Origin: Gracilimonas mengyeensis
Lineage (GTDB): Bacteria > Bacteroidota > Rhodothermia > Balneolales > Balneolaceae
Assembly (NCBI RefSeq): GCF_900182705.1
Contig: NZ_FXTP01000004.1
Span: 186,001 to 250,000, forward strand
DNA length: 64,000 nt
Reading direction: 5' to 3'
The translations under genes and the position numbers were made by a program. Under the pieces are notes generated by a model. The model was not told where the DNA came from. It ran no database searches and worked only from the letters and a program-made list of their open reading frames with translations. Within the stretch, counting starts at the first letter, position 1; each line of letters begins with the position of its first letter. Shown here in pieces: positions 1-9,070 of the stretch.

Positions 1-1763
1 GGAACCGTAGCCCGAACGATATTCTCAAGTTCTTTCAGGTACAGGTTTTGAACGGCAATGTTGGTTCCATCGGCCATCTCCAGGTCGATGTCGATTTCGT
101 CGGCATCGGTTTGAGGTGCTAACTCAACAGGAATAATGGGTAAGAGCAGAAAGCTGGCAACAACCAGCACACCTGTAATCCCAAATACCCATGACTTACG
201 GTTCAAGATTTTCTCCAGCATAGCGGAATACTTGAATTCCATCTTCTGGAAAAACTTCTGGAACTTTCCCTTTTTAGAATTTCCGCCTTTTTTAACTGTC
301 AGGAATTTGCTGGAAAGCATTGGGACCAGGGTCAGTGCTACTAGCAGAGAACAGACCAGGGAGAATACAACAACCAGCGCCAGTTCCTGAAACATCAATC
401 CTGAAATAGTTTGCATAAACATCACCGGTAAAAAGATTACACAGGTGGTAAGGGTGGAGGCCACAATAGCACCGGCCACTTGTTTAGTCCCGATCAACGC
501 ACTTGCTTCCAGTTCTTCTTCCTCTTCTTCCCGAAGCCGTATAATGTTCTCTAACACCACAATGGCGTTATCTACAATCAATCCAACCCCGAGGGCCAAC
601 CCTCCAAAACTCATTTGGTTTAAGGTAAGATCATTGAAATACAGCAGGGCAAAAGTGGCAATGATGGATATGGGTATCGCAACAGCAATAATAAAAGTAG
701 AGGACCCATTCCTGAAAAACACATATAAAACCACTACAGCTAATAGAGCTCCCCAAATGGCTGAGCTTTGCACATTATCGATAGAGCTTTGAATAAACTG
801 GCTTTGGTCGATGGTTACAAAAAGCTCAAGGTCATTGCGTTCACTGTTAATCTGCTCTACCTGTTGCCGGATATCTTCAGCTACCGCTACGGTATTGGCT
901 CCGGTCTGCTTGCGAATGCCAAAGCGTACCATAGGTTTCTCATCAATATATACCACGCGGTCCAGATCTTGGTAGCCAAAAGAAACTTCAGCGACATCTT
1001 TAACACGGATGGGTTTATTATCGATGGTTGTGATGACCGTATTGGCAATTTGATCTATCGATTCATACTCACCAAGCGTTCGTACATACAATTGCTGCAG
1101 GCCGGAGTTTACATTCCCTCCCGGCAGATTGGCATTTTCTCGAGCAATAGCTTGTTGCACTTCCGCCGTAGTAAGGCCACTAGCAATGAGACGGTCTCGC
1201 TTAATATCTACCTTAACTTCACGCTCAATACCGCCCCAGATGTCGATAGAGCCCACACCATTAATTTGCTCAAAGCGTTTGGTTACTTCCCGGTCCAATA
1301 GATCGGTCAGATCGGCCAGGTTCATATCCGAATTGGCACCCACGATTACAATGGGGAAGTTATTAGGGTCAAACTTCCAGATTCGCGGGGGCTCGGCTTC
1401 CGGGGGAATGTCATCACGAACACGGTCAAGGGCAGCACGTACATCATTGGCGGCTACATCTACATCCACACTTTGGGCAAATTCCAGGGTAACCCGGCTG
1501 CCGCCTTCTTCCGATCTGGAACGAACGCGTTCTACGCCCGGTACGCCGGCAAGTGCATTTTCAACGGGCTCTGTAATGATTTGCTCCATTTCCTCGGGGC
1601 CCACATTGGCATAATCCGTAGCTACGGTAAGCTGGGGATATTCAATAGGAGGAAGTAAATCAACCGGGAGAAACCGAAAACCAATAACTCCCAGGGTTAT
1701 GATGATCAGGAAGACCATCGAAGTCGCAATAGGGCGCTTAATCGACGTTTCAGTGATAGGCAT
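1..1763 (-). CDS. RND efflux transporter permease (AcrB/MexB type), 3' end outside window
   Basis: Inner-membrane permease of a proton-driven tripartite efflux pump that exports drugs or other small molecules. The visible 587 residues begin MPITETSIKRPIATSMVFL, the usual RND N-terminus with TM1 at about 13-31. They continue through the porter domain (LPPIEYPQLTV, VENALAGVPGVERVRS, LPGGNVNSG) into the TM2-TM6 block, where GLALGVGLIVDNAIVVLEN is the RND signature. Family members are about 1030 residues, so roughly the C-terminal 40 percent lies beyond position 1. The ATG at 1763 is 11 nt after the adaptor stop, so the two are one operon; an outer-membrane TolC-type partner may follow outside the window. 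The substrate cannot be told from sequence. Confidence 0.95.
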   Translation of the reverse strand, partial: MPITETSIKRPIATSMVFLIIITLGVIGFRFLPVDLLPPIEYPQLTVATDYANVGPEEMEQIITEPVENALAGVPGVERVRSRSEEGGSRVTLEFAQSVDVDVAANDVRAALDRVRDDIPPEAEPPRIWKFDPNNFPIVIVGANSDMNLADLTDLLDREVTKRFEQINGVGSIDIWGGIEREVKVDIKRDRLIASGLTTAEVQQAIARENANLPGGNVNSGLQQLYVRTLGEYESIDQIANTVITTIDNKPIRVKDVAEVSFGYQDLDRVVYIDEKPMVRFGIRKQTGANTVAVAEDIRQQVEQINSERNDLELFVTIDQSQFIQSSIDNVQSSAIWGALLAVVVLYVFFRNGSSTFIIAVAIPISIIATFALLYFNDLTLNQMSFGGLALGVGLIVDNAIVVLENIIRLREEEEEELEASALIGTKQVAGAIVASTLTTCVIFLPVMFMQTISGLMFQELALVVVFSLVCSLLVALTLVPMLSSKFLTVKKGGNSKKGKFQKFFQKMEFKYSAMLEKILNRKSWVFGITGVLVVASFLLLPIIPVELAPQTDADEIDIDLEMADGTNIAVQNLYLKELENIVRATV

Positions 1764-1774
1764 AGTCTTCGCTC

Positions 1775-3103
1775 TTAAAGGTTGATGTTATTGGATTGAT
1801 CTTTCTCCTGCATGATCTGTCGCAGCAAGTCTTCACGCTGAAGCTGTTGTAGCCTTACAATACGTTCCCAGCTCATAGCACGCACGCGTGCCTCGCCACG
1901 TCCCTCACTTAGTAAATCCTGTCCAACCGTTACTACCCATTGTCCGCTTTCCAGACCTCTGACGCCTACTTCCATACGTCCCTCAGCTACCACATTAATG
2001 GGTTTAAACTGAACCGGAGTTGGTTCTGTGAGGGTTGAGGAGGACCCGGTATTGCTGGAGTCGCCGGGATCGTTGGCAGGCTGAATTTCGCTGCCCAGAG
2101 ATGAGGCTACATAAATGCCTTCCTGACCAGAGGTAGGATCGGTATAAATAGCACTGGTTGGGATAAGCGTTGCCTGCTCACTTTCTCCAAAATAGATATC
2201 CACAGGAACGAACATTCCGGGCCGTAGTAGTCCGCTGTTGTTACTTACATCAATTTCTGCTTCGGTGCTGCGGGTTTGTTGGTTCAGGAAAGGAGAGATT
2301 CGTGAGAGTTCAGCTTGAATGGTTTGTTGTTCGCCGGAGGCATCTTCAACCAAAATCTCTGCACGCTGACCTACCTGAATACGATTGAGCATGGTTTCCG
2401 TAAGTACAATTTCTACTCTAAGTCTGTCAAGATCACCAATAAGAAACAGTTGGGTATTTGGGGATGCCTGCATGCCAATCTCAGCATTGCGTTGTCCTAC
2501 AGTACCGGATATCGGGGCACGAACCACCGTTCGATCCAGTTGTTCTTGTCGCTCTTCTACTAGTGCCTGGGCTTGCTCTACACGCGCTTCGGCCAGCTCT
2601 ACATCGGCTTCGGCCGTTTCCAGTTCTGCTTCAATCTGTTCCAGTTCCAAGTCACTGCTCAATTCCCGATCGGAAAGCTGCTTGATGCGGCGGTATTGGG
2701 ATTCAACTTCCCCAAGTTGTGCCTTGGCCTGACGTAGTTCGGCTTGATTGATTCGAAGTCCGGCTTCCGCTTGCTGCAACTGCTTTCGAAGCTGGGTGGT
2801 TTCCAGCTGAACCAATCTTTCTCCTTTTTCAACATATTGTCCGTTTTCCACATAAACGGCTTCTATGGTACCGGTAATTTCAGGATACAGCGGCACCTGA
2901 TTCTCGGAGCGTACGTTGCCACTGAAGCGTTCCACCAGGGGAAGCGAGCCATAACGGGCCTGTACGGCTTCCACCGAGGGTATTACCGATGATTCCGGAT
3001 TGCGATTGTTTTGAGAAGTTTCCTGTTCACTACTACATGAAATCAACAAGAAGAGTGAGATCGTTAACAGGCTGGTTTTAAAGAGCGTATTTGATGTATT
3101 CAT
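1775..3103 (-). CDS. RND efflux periplasmic adaptor (MFP/HlyD family) lipoprotein
   Basis: Membrane-fusion subunit that links the inner-membrane RND permease to an outer-membrane channel. I chose ATG 3103 rather than the in-frame ATG 60 nt upstream because it directly begins a lipoprotein signal (MNTSNTLFKTSLLTISLFL, then LISC with the lipidated Cys at 23). The order is lipoyl-like half (EAVYVENGQYVEKGERLVQLE), a long alpha-helical hairpin rich in Glu, Gln and Ala (about 105-190), second lipoyl half (VVRAPISGTVGQR), beta-barrel and membrane-proximal domain. The C-terminus (about 410-442) is charged. It is followed after 11 nt by the permease gene. Family call is firm; substrate unknown. Confidence 0.93.
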   Translation of the reverse strand: MNTSNTLFKTSLLTISLFLLISCSSEQETSQNNRNPESSVIPSVEAVQARYGSLPLVERFSGNVRSENQVPLYPEITGTIEAVYVENGQYVEKGERLVQLETTQLRKQLQQAEAGLRINQAELRQAKAQLGEVESQYRRIKQLSDRELSSDLELEQIEAELETAEADVELAEARVEQAQALVEERQEQLDRTVVRAPISGTVGQRNAEIGMQASPNTQLFLIGDLDRLRVEIVLTETMLNRIQVGQRAEILVEDASGEQQTIQAELSRISPFLNQQTRSTEAEIDVSNNSGLLRPGMFVPVDIYFGESEQATLIPTSAIYTDPTSGQEGIYVASSLGSEIQPANDPGDSSNTGSSSTLTEPTPVQFKPINVVAEGRMEVGVRGLESGQWVVTVGQDLLSEGRGEARVRAMSWERIVRLQQLQREDLLRQIMQEKDQSNNINL

Positions 3104-3308
3104 TGCTGCATATTTAGTTAGACAGAAAATAACCCTTATTTGGGAGAAAGCGCTCCCGTCCAATTGTTAAATGCTATTAAAGGGATTGGAGATAGGGACT
3201 TACCGGACTTCTCAAGGGATTTCAGAGATTTCAGTTACATTTTTTAACTGTGAAAATGATGCTTAACTAAATCAATTCGGCAAGAATATTCGGCTTACCA
3301 GATATATC

Positions 3309-3323
3309 ATGCACACAATGCAT
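3309..3323. promoter_or_regulatory. short inverted repeat upstream of RND operon, possible operator
   Basis: ATGCA-CACAA-TGCAT is a perfect 5-5-5 inverted repeat about 205 nt upstream of the adaptor start. Efflux operons are often controlled by TetR- or MarR-type repressors binding such palindromes, but no regulator gene is in view and arms this short occur by chance. Confidence 0.2.
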
Positions 3324-3412
3324 AAAATCTCTTCTTATTAGTACAAAATTAGAGATGCTATCGTTTTAGAGATATGAAATAAAATTATCTGAGTGAACAA
3401 ATACGGATTAAA

Positions 3413-3444
3413 GCAAAAAAGGAAGCAACAGAATTATACTTCCT
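3413..3444 (-). terminator. probable rho-independent terminator of the beta-helix lipoprotein gene
   Basis: Read on the minus strand, AGGAAG (3444-3439) pairs with CTTCCT (3425-3420) across a 13-nt loop and is followed by a run of T. It lies 55 nt after the stop of the gene ending at 3499. Confidence 0.45.
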
Positions 3445-3498
3445 GATACTTCCCTTTAAATAAGATGAAACGACTATAGTACTAGATTATATATCGTG

Positions 3499-5268
3499 TT
3501 AGTTGCAAGTTTCACCAGCAGCCGTTCCCCATCTAAGGCTGTTTGGGTCTGTACTTATGTAGACTTCTTCTTGTGCGTTTTCTGAAGAACCCGGCAACTC
3601 ATTTCCACAGGTTGGAGAGGCTGAACCATTGGACCAAGTATTTCCAATAGCAGGTATCTCTCCTGCAACATCATCGCTGCCTCGGCCAACAAGTACATCA
3701 AAGCCGTCAATATCCTGGAAGGTGTTTTGTCCCGGTGTATTCTCTTTACCCAGATCAACTATAAAGTCATCGTCGTTGGGGCTTACGGGACCATCTATAG
3801 TTATAGCATTTCCATTACTGTTTCGGATGGTAGTTCCCCGTAGAATCAGGGTGCCGTCAAGTTGATCAATTCCGCTGCGGGCTAAGTCAGCACCATCGGC
3901 GGTACTTTGTGTGTGAACTCCTTCAATCACACTGTCATTAATTTGAAATACAGAGGCATACATTTCAATGGCTGACCACAGTGTGTATTGTAGGGTTGAG
4001 TTTTGGATATCAACATTGGCGCCCGGGTGATCGGCGTCCATATCAATGGCAAACTTAAAGCGGTTGCCCGATTCCGTTCCGTCGCTGCTGGTGATAGTGG
4101 TATTGTCAAGCAGTACCGTTCCGGGGCCTCCAATATTTATAGCAGCATTGTTTTGGGAAGATTCCGCACCGGGTTTAATCGTGGAATTGATCAGATATAA
4201 ATTTCCATTGCTGGCCGCTTCCAGGGCAAAAGCATCATCATTCCCAATGCCCATAATGTCGGTGTTTTCCATATCCACGCGTACATTAGAGGTGTTGAAC
4301 CGGTGCGTGTAGGCCCGGCCGATTCCTTTTGCATCCAGGGTGCTTCTGCTTCCGTTTATACCGTTAACTTCCACATTGATATTTGAACCGGTGGACATAA
4401 TGTAGCCGTTGTTATTATTAGTACGCAGTGTGACGTTTTCAAGCGTAACATAAGAGCTTTCTGGTGAACTGCCGCTTTTAACAAACACAGCATCCGGATC
4501 GCCGTTAAAAGTGCCCCCGGTATATCCGTTTTCAATGTGCAGGTGACGTATCGTTACCCCTTCTCCGAGATAGACAGCCGGGTCACGGTCCACATCTGGG
4601 CTAAGGATATGCACGTCTTCCCGGGCAGCTGTTTCTTCTCCAATCACCAGTAGTTCACCACTGAAGTCCAGCGGGAAGTTTTCCCCATTCGCCTCATCAT
4701 ACAATCCCTGGTCTACAAAGATGGTATCGATATCCAAAAAATCGTTATCCGGATTTTCTTCATAGAGTGATAGTGCACTGGAGATGGTCTTTAGTGAACT
4801 TTCTTCAAGAAAGCCGTAGATGTCGCCTTCGGTGCCATCGTTGGCATCAACAAAAATACGCTTGGCAATAGCGGAATAGGTGACCGTGTCGGTTTCACTT
4901 TCATCGCCGGAGCTGACTTCAAGTTCCAGTGAGTATTCCCCGGGTAAATCAGGAGTGAACTCCGGATTTTCTGTTTCTGCATTAGCAAGAGAAGCCGTGC
5001 TATTTTCCGGTGTGTTGATGAAACTCCAGGAATAACTGAGGGTACCGTCTCCATCCGAATCAGAACCATCAGCGGTAACGAGAAAACCAACTATTTCATC
5101 GGTGTCCTCACCAGCGTCGGCAGTTAAAGTAGTGGCAGGAGGGTTGTCTCCGTCATCATCACCGTCTGGATCGTTGGGGCCGGTGCCATTCTCGCTACAT
5201 CCCCAAATGAGCATTACAGGTATTAGCAGGTAGAATAATTTGATCTTTGACCTCATCTTTCTTTCCAT
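3499..5268 (-). CDS. surface lipoprotein with PKD-like and right-handed beta-helix domains
   Basis: Probably an exported carbohydrate-binding or polysaccharide-active protein. A lipoprotein signal ends in LIWGC (Cys24), followed by a Gly/Asp/Pro-rich linker. An Ig/PKD-like domain follows (about 44-137; VTADGSDSDGDGTLSYSWSF is the typical core). Then comes a DUF1565/pectate-lyase-type parallel beta-helix (about 140-560) with rungs such as IRHLHIENGYTGG, LENVTLRTNNN and LYLINSTIKPG. Two Cys near the C-terminus may form a disulfide. ATG 5256 is an alternative start that leaves the signal intact. It stands alone between terminators. No catalytic triad or lyase motif is recognisable, so enzymatic activity is not claimed. 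Confidence 0.75.
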   Translation of the reverse strand: MERKMRSKIKLFYLLIPVMLIWGCSENGTGPNDPDGDDDGDNPPATTLTADAGEDTDEIVGFLVTADGSDSDGDGTLSYSWSFINTPENSTASLANAETENPEFTPDLPGEYSLELEVSSGDESETDTVTYSAIAKRIFVDANDGTEGDIYGFLEESSLKTISSALSLYEENPDNDFLDIDTIFVDQGLYDEANGENFPLDFSGELLVIGEETAAREDVHILSPDVDRDPAVYLGEGVTIRHLHIENGYTGGTFNGDPDAVFVKSGSSPESSYVTLENVTLRTNNNNGYIMSTGSNINVEVNGINGSRSTLDAKGIGRAYTHRFNTSNVRVDMENTDIMGIGNDDAFALEAASNGNLYLINSTIKPGAESSQNNAAINIGGPGTVLLDNTTITSSDGTESGNRFKFAIDMDADHPGANVDIQNSTLQYTLWSAIEMYASVFQINDSVIEGVHTQSTADGADLARSGIDQLDGTLILRGTTIRNSNGNAITIDGPVSPNDDDFIVDLGKENTPGQNTFQDIDGFDVLVGRGSDDVAGEIPAIGNTWSNGSASPTCGNELPGSSENAQEEVYISTDPNSLRWGTAAGETCN

Positions 5269-5519
5269 TTTCTTGATAAAAATTATGAATCTCTTTCACT
5301 TGGTAATACGAAAGTGAGATGGGAATCAGGTCAGAGTCACGGTAATGGTAGTTTAGCCAGAATGTTAGAAACCAAAGGAATGAGAAAAGCTATGCTATCT
5401 ATTGGTATATAAAGTATTAGCAGACAATCTTTTAAGAGGAATTGAAAATTTGAAAAGCAATTATGCTGAAAAATCACTCGAGAGTTGGTTGGACCTCACC
5501 ACCAATGCTATGGTTGCCC

Positions 5520-5566
5520 AAGCTTCGCCCTACATTTTTCTCTTTTTTAACCAATGTGCGAAGCTT
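5520..5566. repeat. long intergenic inverted repeat
   Basis: AAGCTTCGC (5520-5528) and GCGAAGCTT (5558-5566) are perfect 9-bp inverted arms. A second inner pair, ACATT and AATGT, extends the stem. The region 5269-5741 contains no credible gene; this hairpin and the REP-like unit that follows account for most of its structure. Confidence 0.7.
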
Positions 5567-5582
5567 GTTTTTATCTGGCCTG

Positions 5583-5648
5583 GAACCTCGGGTTGCGCCT
5601 GTTCAGGCTTACTCGGGGCTATTAATATCTAACCCCATTCGGGGTTCT
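5583..5648. repeat. REP-like palindromic unit (RAYT-associated type)
   Basis: A GC-rich unit runs from ACCTCGGGTTGCGCC through GGCTTACTCGGGGCTATTA to AACCCCATTCGGGGTT, which folds as one hairpin with a terminal AACCCC/GGGGTT stem. The same order of blocks (CGGGG-TGC, GGCTATT, CCCC-TTCGGGG) recurs at 55397-55440 (inverted, partial) and 55797-55868. Such units are the REP class mobilised by REP-associated tyrosine transposases; none is encoded here. Confidence 0.55.
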
Positions 5649-5741
5649 TAAGGTCGGATGCGTTCATCACCATATTGTGCTTAACCAATTCCCAAGATGC
5701 TTTTCTGGCTATTTACGTAATGTGTAGACGCTGAGTAATGA

Positions 5742-7472
5742 CTACTTAACTTCAAAAGAAGGATTCTGCGCTTGCCCTAAACGCTCCTGATTCAATTTTT
5801 CCTCAAACAGCCGTTCCACATCTTTGAGGGTATCTACATCATCGGGGGACAAATCCCAGCGTATGGCTTTAAACCGGGGAAATCGCAGCGTGTAATTGGC
5901 TTTGGTTCGTTTATTCACCTGGATGTCATCGAACTCCAGCTCAATCACAATGTCTGGATATAAGCCCAAAGTAGGCCCATATTTTTCAGCTGTGATTTCT
6001 TTAATGCGGGCATTCAGCTTCTTGAGCTCATCATCCGTATACCCGCCGTATGCTTTTCCAATGGGGATGAATTCCTCCTCATATCTTTCATCTTCCCGGA
6101 CCGAGACCCCCAGGGTGAAATCAGAGTAAGTACCGCCTCGTTTACCACTGCCGGCGTGGGCATACATCATAATGGTATCCAGGCTACCCCCCGGTTGTTT
6201 TACTTTTAACCATGATTTTTTGCGCTGACCATATTCATAAGCTGAGTGCTTATGCTTCAGCATCAACCCCTCATTTCCATGTTCCAGCGCCTGTTTGAAG
6301 AGCACATCCACATCTTCTTCTGCGGTGATGGCTTTCTGGATGGTAACCGGCAACTGATATTCCCCGGATAATTCGTTCAGTAGTTTTCGGCGTTCGGTGA
6401 GCGGCTTGGCAAACAAAGTTTCTTCATTATGATAGAGCACGTCAAAAGAAATAAGGGCCACGGGATACTCTTTCTGTATCTTTTTAGATGGCTTTTTAAC
6501 GCCCATCCGCTGCTGCAAAAGTTGAAAAGGCTGAATGGTGTCCTCTTTATACACACATATTTCGCCATCCAGAACGGTACCCGGCAACTCTTTGGCTGCA
6601 AATTCTTTGATGATTTCTGGGAAGGAACCGGAGATATCGTTTAAATCACGGGAAAAGATTTTAACCTCATCACCTTTGGCGTGGAGCTGACAACGCATGC
6701 CGTCAAATTTTTCTTCCGCAACATAGGCTTCAAAATCTTCAACCGAACGACTTTCCACCGGTGATGCCAGCATAAAAGCGACCGGCTGAAAAAGCTGGAA
6801 ATCGGCCTCGTGCAGCTGATTGTTTTTCGCCATGACCGCCGTTTTACCAATGCTGCCGGTCAACATGTGCACATGGCGAATATCCTTTACGGGATGATCA
6901 AAAGCTTTAGCCAGTGCCGAGGTTATACTTTTGCTTTCAAAGCCAATGCGAAGAGAGCCCCGTCCCATTATGCGGATGAAATACTTTACTTCCAGTGGTG
7001 TCATCTGCTCCCAGCTTTCCTGCAGGATCTGTTGCTTGTCGTTTCGGGAAGAAACCTCATACAGCCGGTCATAAATATTTTTGACTTCCTCCAGGCTTAG
7101 TCCGCGTCCCGACCACTTATCTTTTGCCTCCTGTATATTAGTGAAGAGCTTTTCGATGGTTTCGGAGGCACTTCCGGTGGCCGTTTTGCATGGTTTAAAA
7201 ACCAGGTCGTAATCAATCTCACAGAAGTCAGCAGCCAGGGTAGAGGTCGTACGGCTGCCTACGGAAGCCCGTTTCCCGGAAACATCAGAAAAAGCGCCCT
7301 CACCTAAAAAACAGGCGGCTAAGTCCAGATCACGGTCGTTTTCCAAGGTAGAAAAGTATTGGGAACAGCGGGCAATTTTGGCATTGCTGCCCCGGGTTTC
7401 GGCAATAGCTTGGGCCGTTTCCGCCAGTTTTCTAAAAGTGTTTGGTTTCGAAAGGGTATGGGACAATGGCAT
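5742..7472 (-). CDS. ATP-dependent DNA ligase (LigB-like bacterial/archaeal type)
   Basis: Seals DNA nicks using ATP. The adenylation lysine is Lys255 in EEKFDGMR, the KxDG motif; later motifs are SRDLNDISG, LDGEICVYK, EGLMLKHK and SWLKVKQ. An N-terminal helical DNA-binding domain (about 1-225) precedes the nucleotidyltransferase core (about 230-430) and the OB-fold domain (about 435-555). At 576 residues it is slightly long for the family. Its ATG overlaps the TGA of the exonuclease gene by one base, so the two are translationally coupled. This pair belongs to the ligase-associated DNA damage response set, which often also includes a DEXH helicase (Lhr) and a phosphoesterase (PdeM); neither is adjacent. 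It is separate from the NAD-dependent replicative ligase. Confidence 0.93.
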   Translation of the reverse strand: MPLSHTLSKPNTFRKLAETAQAIAETRGSNAKIARCSQYFSTLENDRDLDLAACFLGEGAFSDVSGKRASVGSRTTSTLAADFCEIDYDLVFKPCKTATGSASETIEKLFTNIQEAKDKWSGRGLSLEEVKNIYDRLYEVSSRNDKQQILQESWEQMTPLEVKYFIRIMGRGSLRIGFESKSITSALAKAFDHPVKDIRHVHMLTGSIGKTAVMAKNNQLHEADFQLFQPVAFMLASPVESRSVEDFEAYVAEEKFDGMRCQLHAKGDEVKIFSRDLNDISGSFPEIIKEFAAKELPGTVLDGEICVYKEDTIQPFQLLQQRMGVKKPSKKIQKEYPVALISFDVLYHNEETLFAKPLTERRKLLNELSGEYQLPVTIQKAITAEEDVDVLFKQALEHGNEGLMLKHKHSAYEYGQRKKSWLKVKQPGGSLDTIMMYAHAGSGKRGGTYSDFTLGVSVREDERYEEEFIPIGKAYGGYTDDELKKLNARIKEITAEKYGPTLGLYPDIVIELEFDDIQVNKRTKANYTLRFPRFKAIRWDLSPDDVDTLKDVERLFEEKLNQERLGQAQNPSFEVK

Positions 7473-8458
7473 CAGCTGGCCTCCGCGTAGGCTTCCAATG
7501 AAATGGCATCAATATTCCGTTGCGTTAGATAATGCTGCACTACATTTGGGTTTGGCGTGTGGGTGATGAGTACTTTCCTCGGCTGCAAGTTTTCACAAAG
7601 ACGAATGAGTTCGAAAAAATCAAGGTGGTCGGAAAGGGGAATCAGTTTATCCACGGTAAGCTGACTGCGTCGTGCCTCCATAGCGGCCCATCCCGAACAA
7701 TAGGCGATTTTCTTCTTGCGCACATTGGAGGCAAAACCATTGGACAGGGCGGAAGAGGGACAAATCAGAATCTTTCCCTCACAGCTTTCACGATCATAGG
7801 TCTCGTAATCTCCCAAACTCATCCCGGAATCTTCATACACCTGGCACAGTTTATAGCCGGCACCGTGTATTTGTTTGGGGTGATCATAGTCCTTCATTAA
7901 ATACAGCAGCTCTTGTGCTTTCCCCAAATTGTAGGCGAGGAAAACCGGTGTCGCATCGGCTTCGAGGGCTTCCTTTACAAAACCGGTTACTTGATCCTGC
8001 AGCTGATTGTGAGGCGCCCACTTGTACACCGGCAGACTGAAGGTAGCTTCCGTAATGAAATAATCGACCGGCTTTACCGGCAGCTCAAATCCCTCGGTGG
8101 CGGGAGAGGGCGGGGTACGGTAATCGCCAGTGTACAGCAGGTTGCCCTCCTCACTTTCCACGAAGACCATAGCCGAGCCCAGGATATGTCCTGCCGGATA
8201 TAGCGTCACCGTGGCATCTGTGGTTTGTATAGGGATGCCGAAATCCAGCGATTCAACCGGATAGCTTTTTCCACGCAGCCGCATGAACTTTTTGGTGGGT
8301 TCGGTGGCATACACTTTTCCTGAAACCTTCCAGGGAATATGATCGGCATGCCCGTGCGATACAAAATTGAAGTGTGCATCAGGACCGGAGTAATCCAGGC
8401 CAATGCCCAAATCGGGTAGCAAAATTCCGTGATTTCCGGTTTTGGTGATTTTTAGCAT
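7472..8458 (-). CDS. ligase-associated DNA exonuclease, metallo-beta-lactamase fold
   Basis: Predicted Zn-dependent nuclease of the MBL/beta-CASP-related, SNM1-like group that works with the downstream ATP-dependent ligase in DNA repair. The metal motif SHGHADHIPW (HxHxDH) is near residue 35. GHILGSAMVFVE, LLYTGDYRT and a late HTPNPNVV supply the other ligands expected for the fold. Its 328 residues match the ligase-associated exonuclease family. The stop codon overlaps the ligase ATG (TGATG). The biochemical role is taken from the family, not shown here. Confidence 0.9.
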   Translation of the reverse strand: MLKITKTGNHGILLPDLGIGLDYSGPDAHFNFVSHGHADHIPWKVSGKVYATEPTKKFMRLRGKSYPVESLDFGIPIQTTDATVTLYPAGHILGSAMVFVESEEGNLLYTGDYRTPPSPATEGFELPVKPVDYFITEATFSLPVYKWAPHNQLQDQVTGFVKEALEADATPVFLAYNLGKAQELLYLMKDYDHPKQIHGAGYKLCQVYEDSGMSLGDYETYDRESCEGKILICPSSALSNGFASNVRKKKIAYCSGWAAMEARRSQLTVDKLIPLSDHLDFFELIRLCENLQPRKVLITHTPNPNVVQHYLTQRNIDAISLEAYAEAS

Positions 8459-8699
8459 TTATCTATGGTAAAGTCATCCCTGGCAGGCAGGAATCTACAT
8501 TTTATTGAAAGTTCATTAACTAAACTAAGAAGAGAGGGTGACAGTTCGTGTCATCTATATTTAAGAATTATGTGGGTCAACTTGGGAGCTTAAACTGTTA
8601 TTAAGTATGATGTAATTGATGTTCTGTGATGTTAATTTCACAAATCACACTGCATCAAAAAAATCACAGTTATATAGCAATTTTAATAAAAGCAGATCA

Positions 8700-8904
8700 G
8701 GCTTTGCCACCAACACCTCTCACGCCCAATGCGGGAACAGCCGCATTAGGCGATCTCTCCTCAAGGAGAGACTTCTGGAGTTTGGATAATAGGTTGGAAG
8801 TTGAATTTAGGATTTAGTTATTGAATTCCACTTCGGAGAAGTCCTCCCTTGAGGGAGGTGCCGGGTTTTGATTTATCAAAACACGCGGAGGGTGTGAGTG
8901 CCAT
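8700..8904. repeat. MITE-like intergenic repeat, family A copy 1
   Basis: The ends are imperfect inverted repeats: left TTTGCCACCAACACC, right GGGTGTGAGTGCCA. Inside are hairpins CTCTCC/GGAGAG, CTCCC-TTGA-GGGAG and a conserved GTTTTGAT-TT-ATCAAAAC. A second copy with the same layout is at 12322-12532. No ORF or transposase is inside. The rest of 8459-8960 shows nothing I can support. Confidence 0.7.
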
Positions 8905-8963
8905 GGAAAATCTTGTTTGTGCAACCTGAATACCCATCATCCAAAAAAATCAAAACGCAGAGG

Positions 8964-8995
8964 TTGGATAAGACTGCAAAAAAAGCGTATCTTTG
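8964..8995 (+). promoter_or_regulatory. Bacteroidota-type promoter of the rpsF operon
   Basis: TTG at 8964-8966 and a perfect TAnnTTTG box, TATCTTTG, at 8988-8995 are separated by 21 nt, as expected for the primary sigma factor of Bacteroidota. Transcription would begin near 9001-9003 and give a leader of about 70 nt before the rpsF ATG. This also argues against the upstream in-frame start at 8993. Confidence 0.7.
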
Positions 8996-9003
8996 GCTTC
9001 TCT

Positions 9004-9048
9004 GTTGCTCGGCAAAGTGCCAGGGCGACTGTTTTCATCTCTGAAAAC
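9004..9048 (+). promoter_or_regulatory. structured leader of rpsF mRNA, candidate ribosomal-protein autoregulatory site
   Basis: Two consecutive hairpins fill the leader. The first is GTTGC-TC-GGCA-AAG-TGCC-AGG-GCGAC, an outer 5-bp stem (one wobble), an asymmetric internal loop and an inner 4-bp stem (9004-9029). The second is GTTTTCA-TCTC-TGAAAAC (9031-9048), 7 bp with a tetraloop. rpsF leaders in many bacteria bind the S6:S18 complex, so a similar feedback role is plausible, but I cannot match the published motif with certainty. Confidence 0.4.
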
Positions 9049-9070
9049 AACCAAAGAAACACATACCGAA

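Larger units (their letters stand above)
3104..3498. other. intergenic region between efflux operon and beta-helix lipoprotein
   Basis: No gene is visible in this 395-bp AT-rich stretch. It should hold the promoter of the leftward RND operon. A minus-strand TAATTTTG (3344-3351) matches the TAnnTTTG -7 box, but it lies more than 240 nt from the start codon and has no clear -33 partner. An inverted repeat at 3309-3323 and a weak hairpin (CAGTTA/TAACTG, 3232-3250) are the only other structures. Confidence 0.5.

Noticed and set aside
8993-9070. N-terminal extension of bS6 by 26 residues
   Set aside because: It overlaps the promoter -7 box and leader, and the added residues do not resemble S6.
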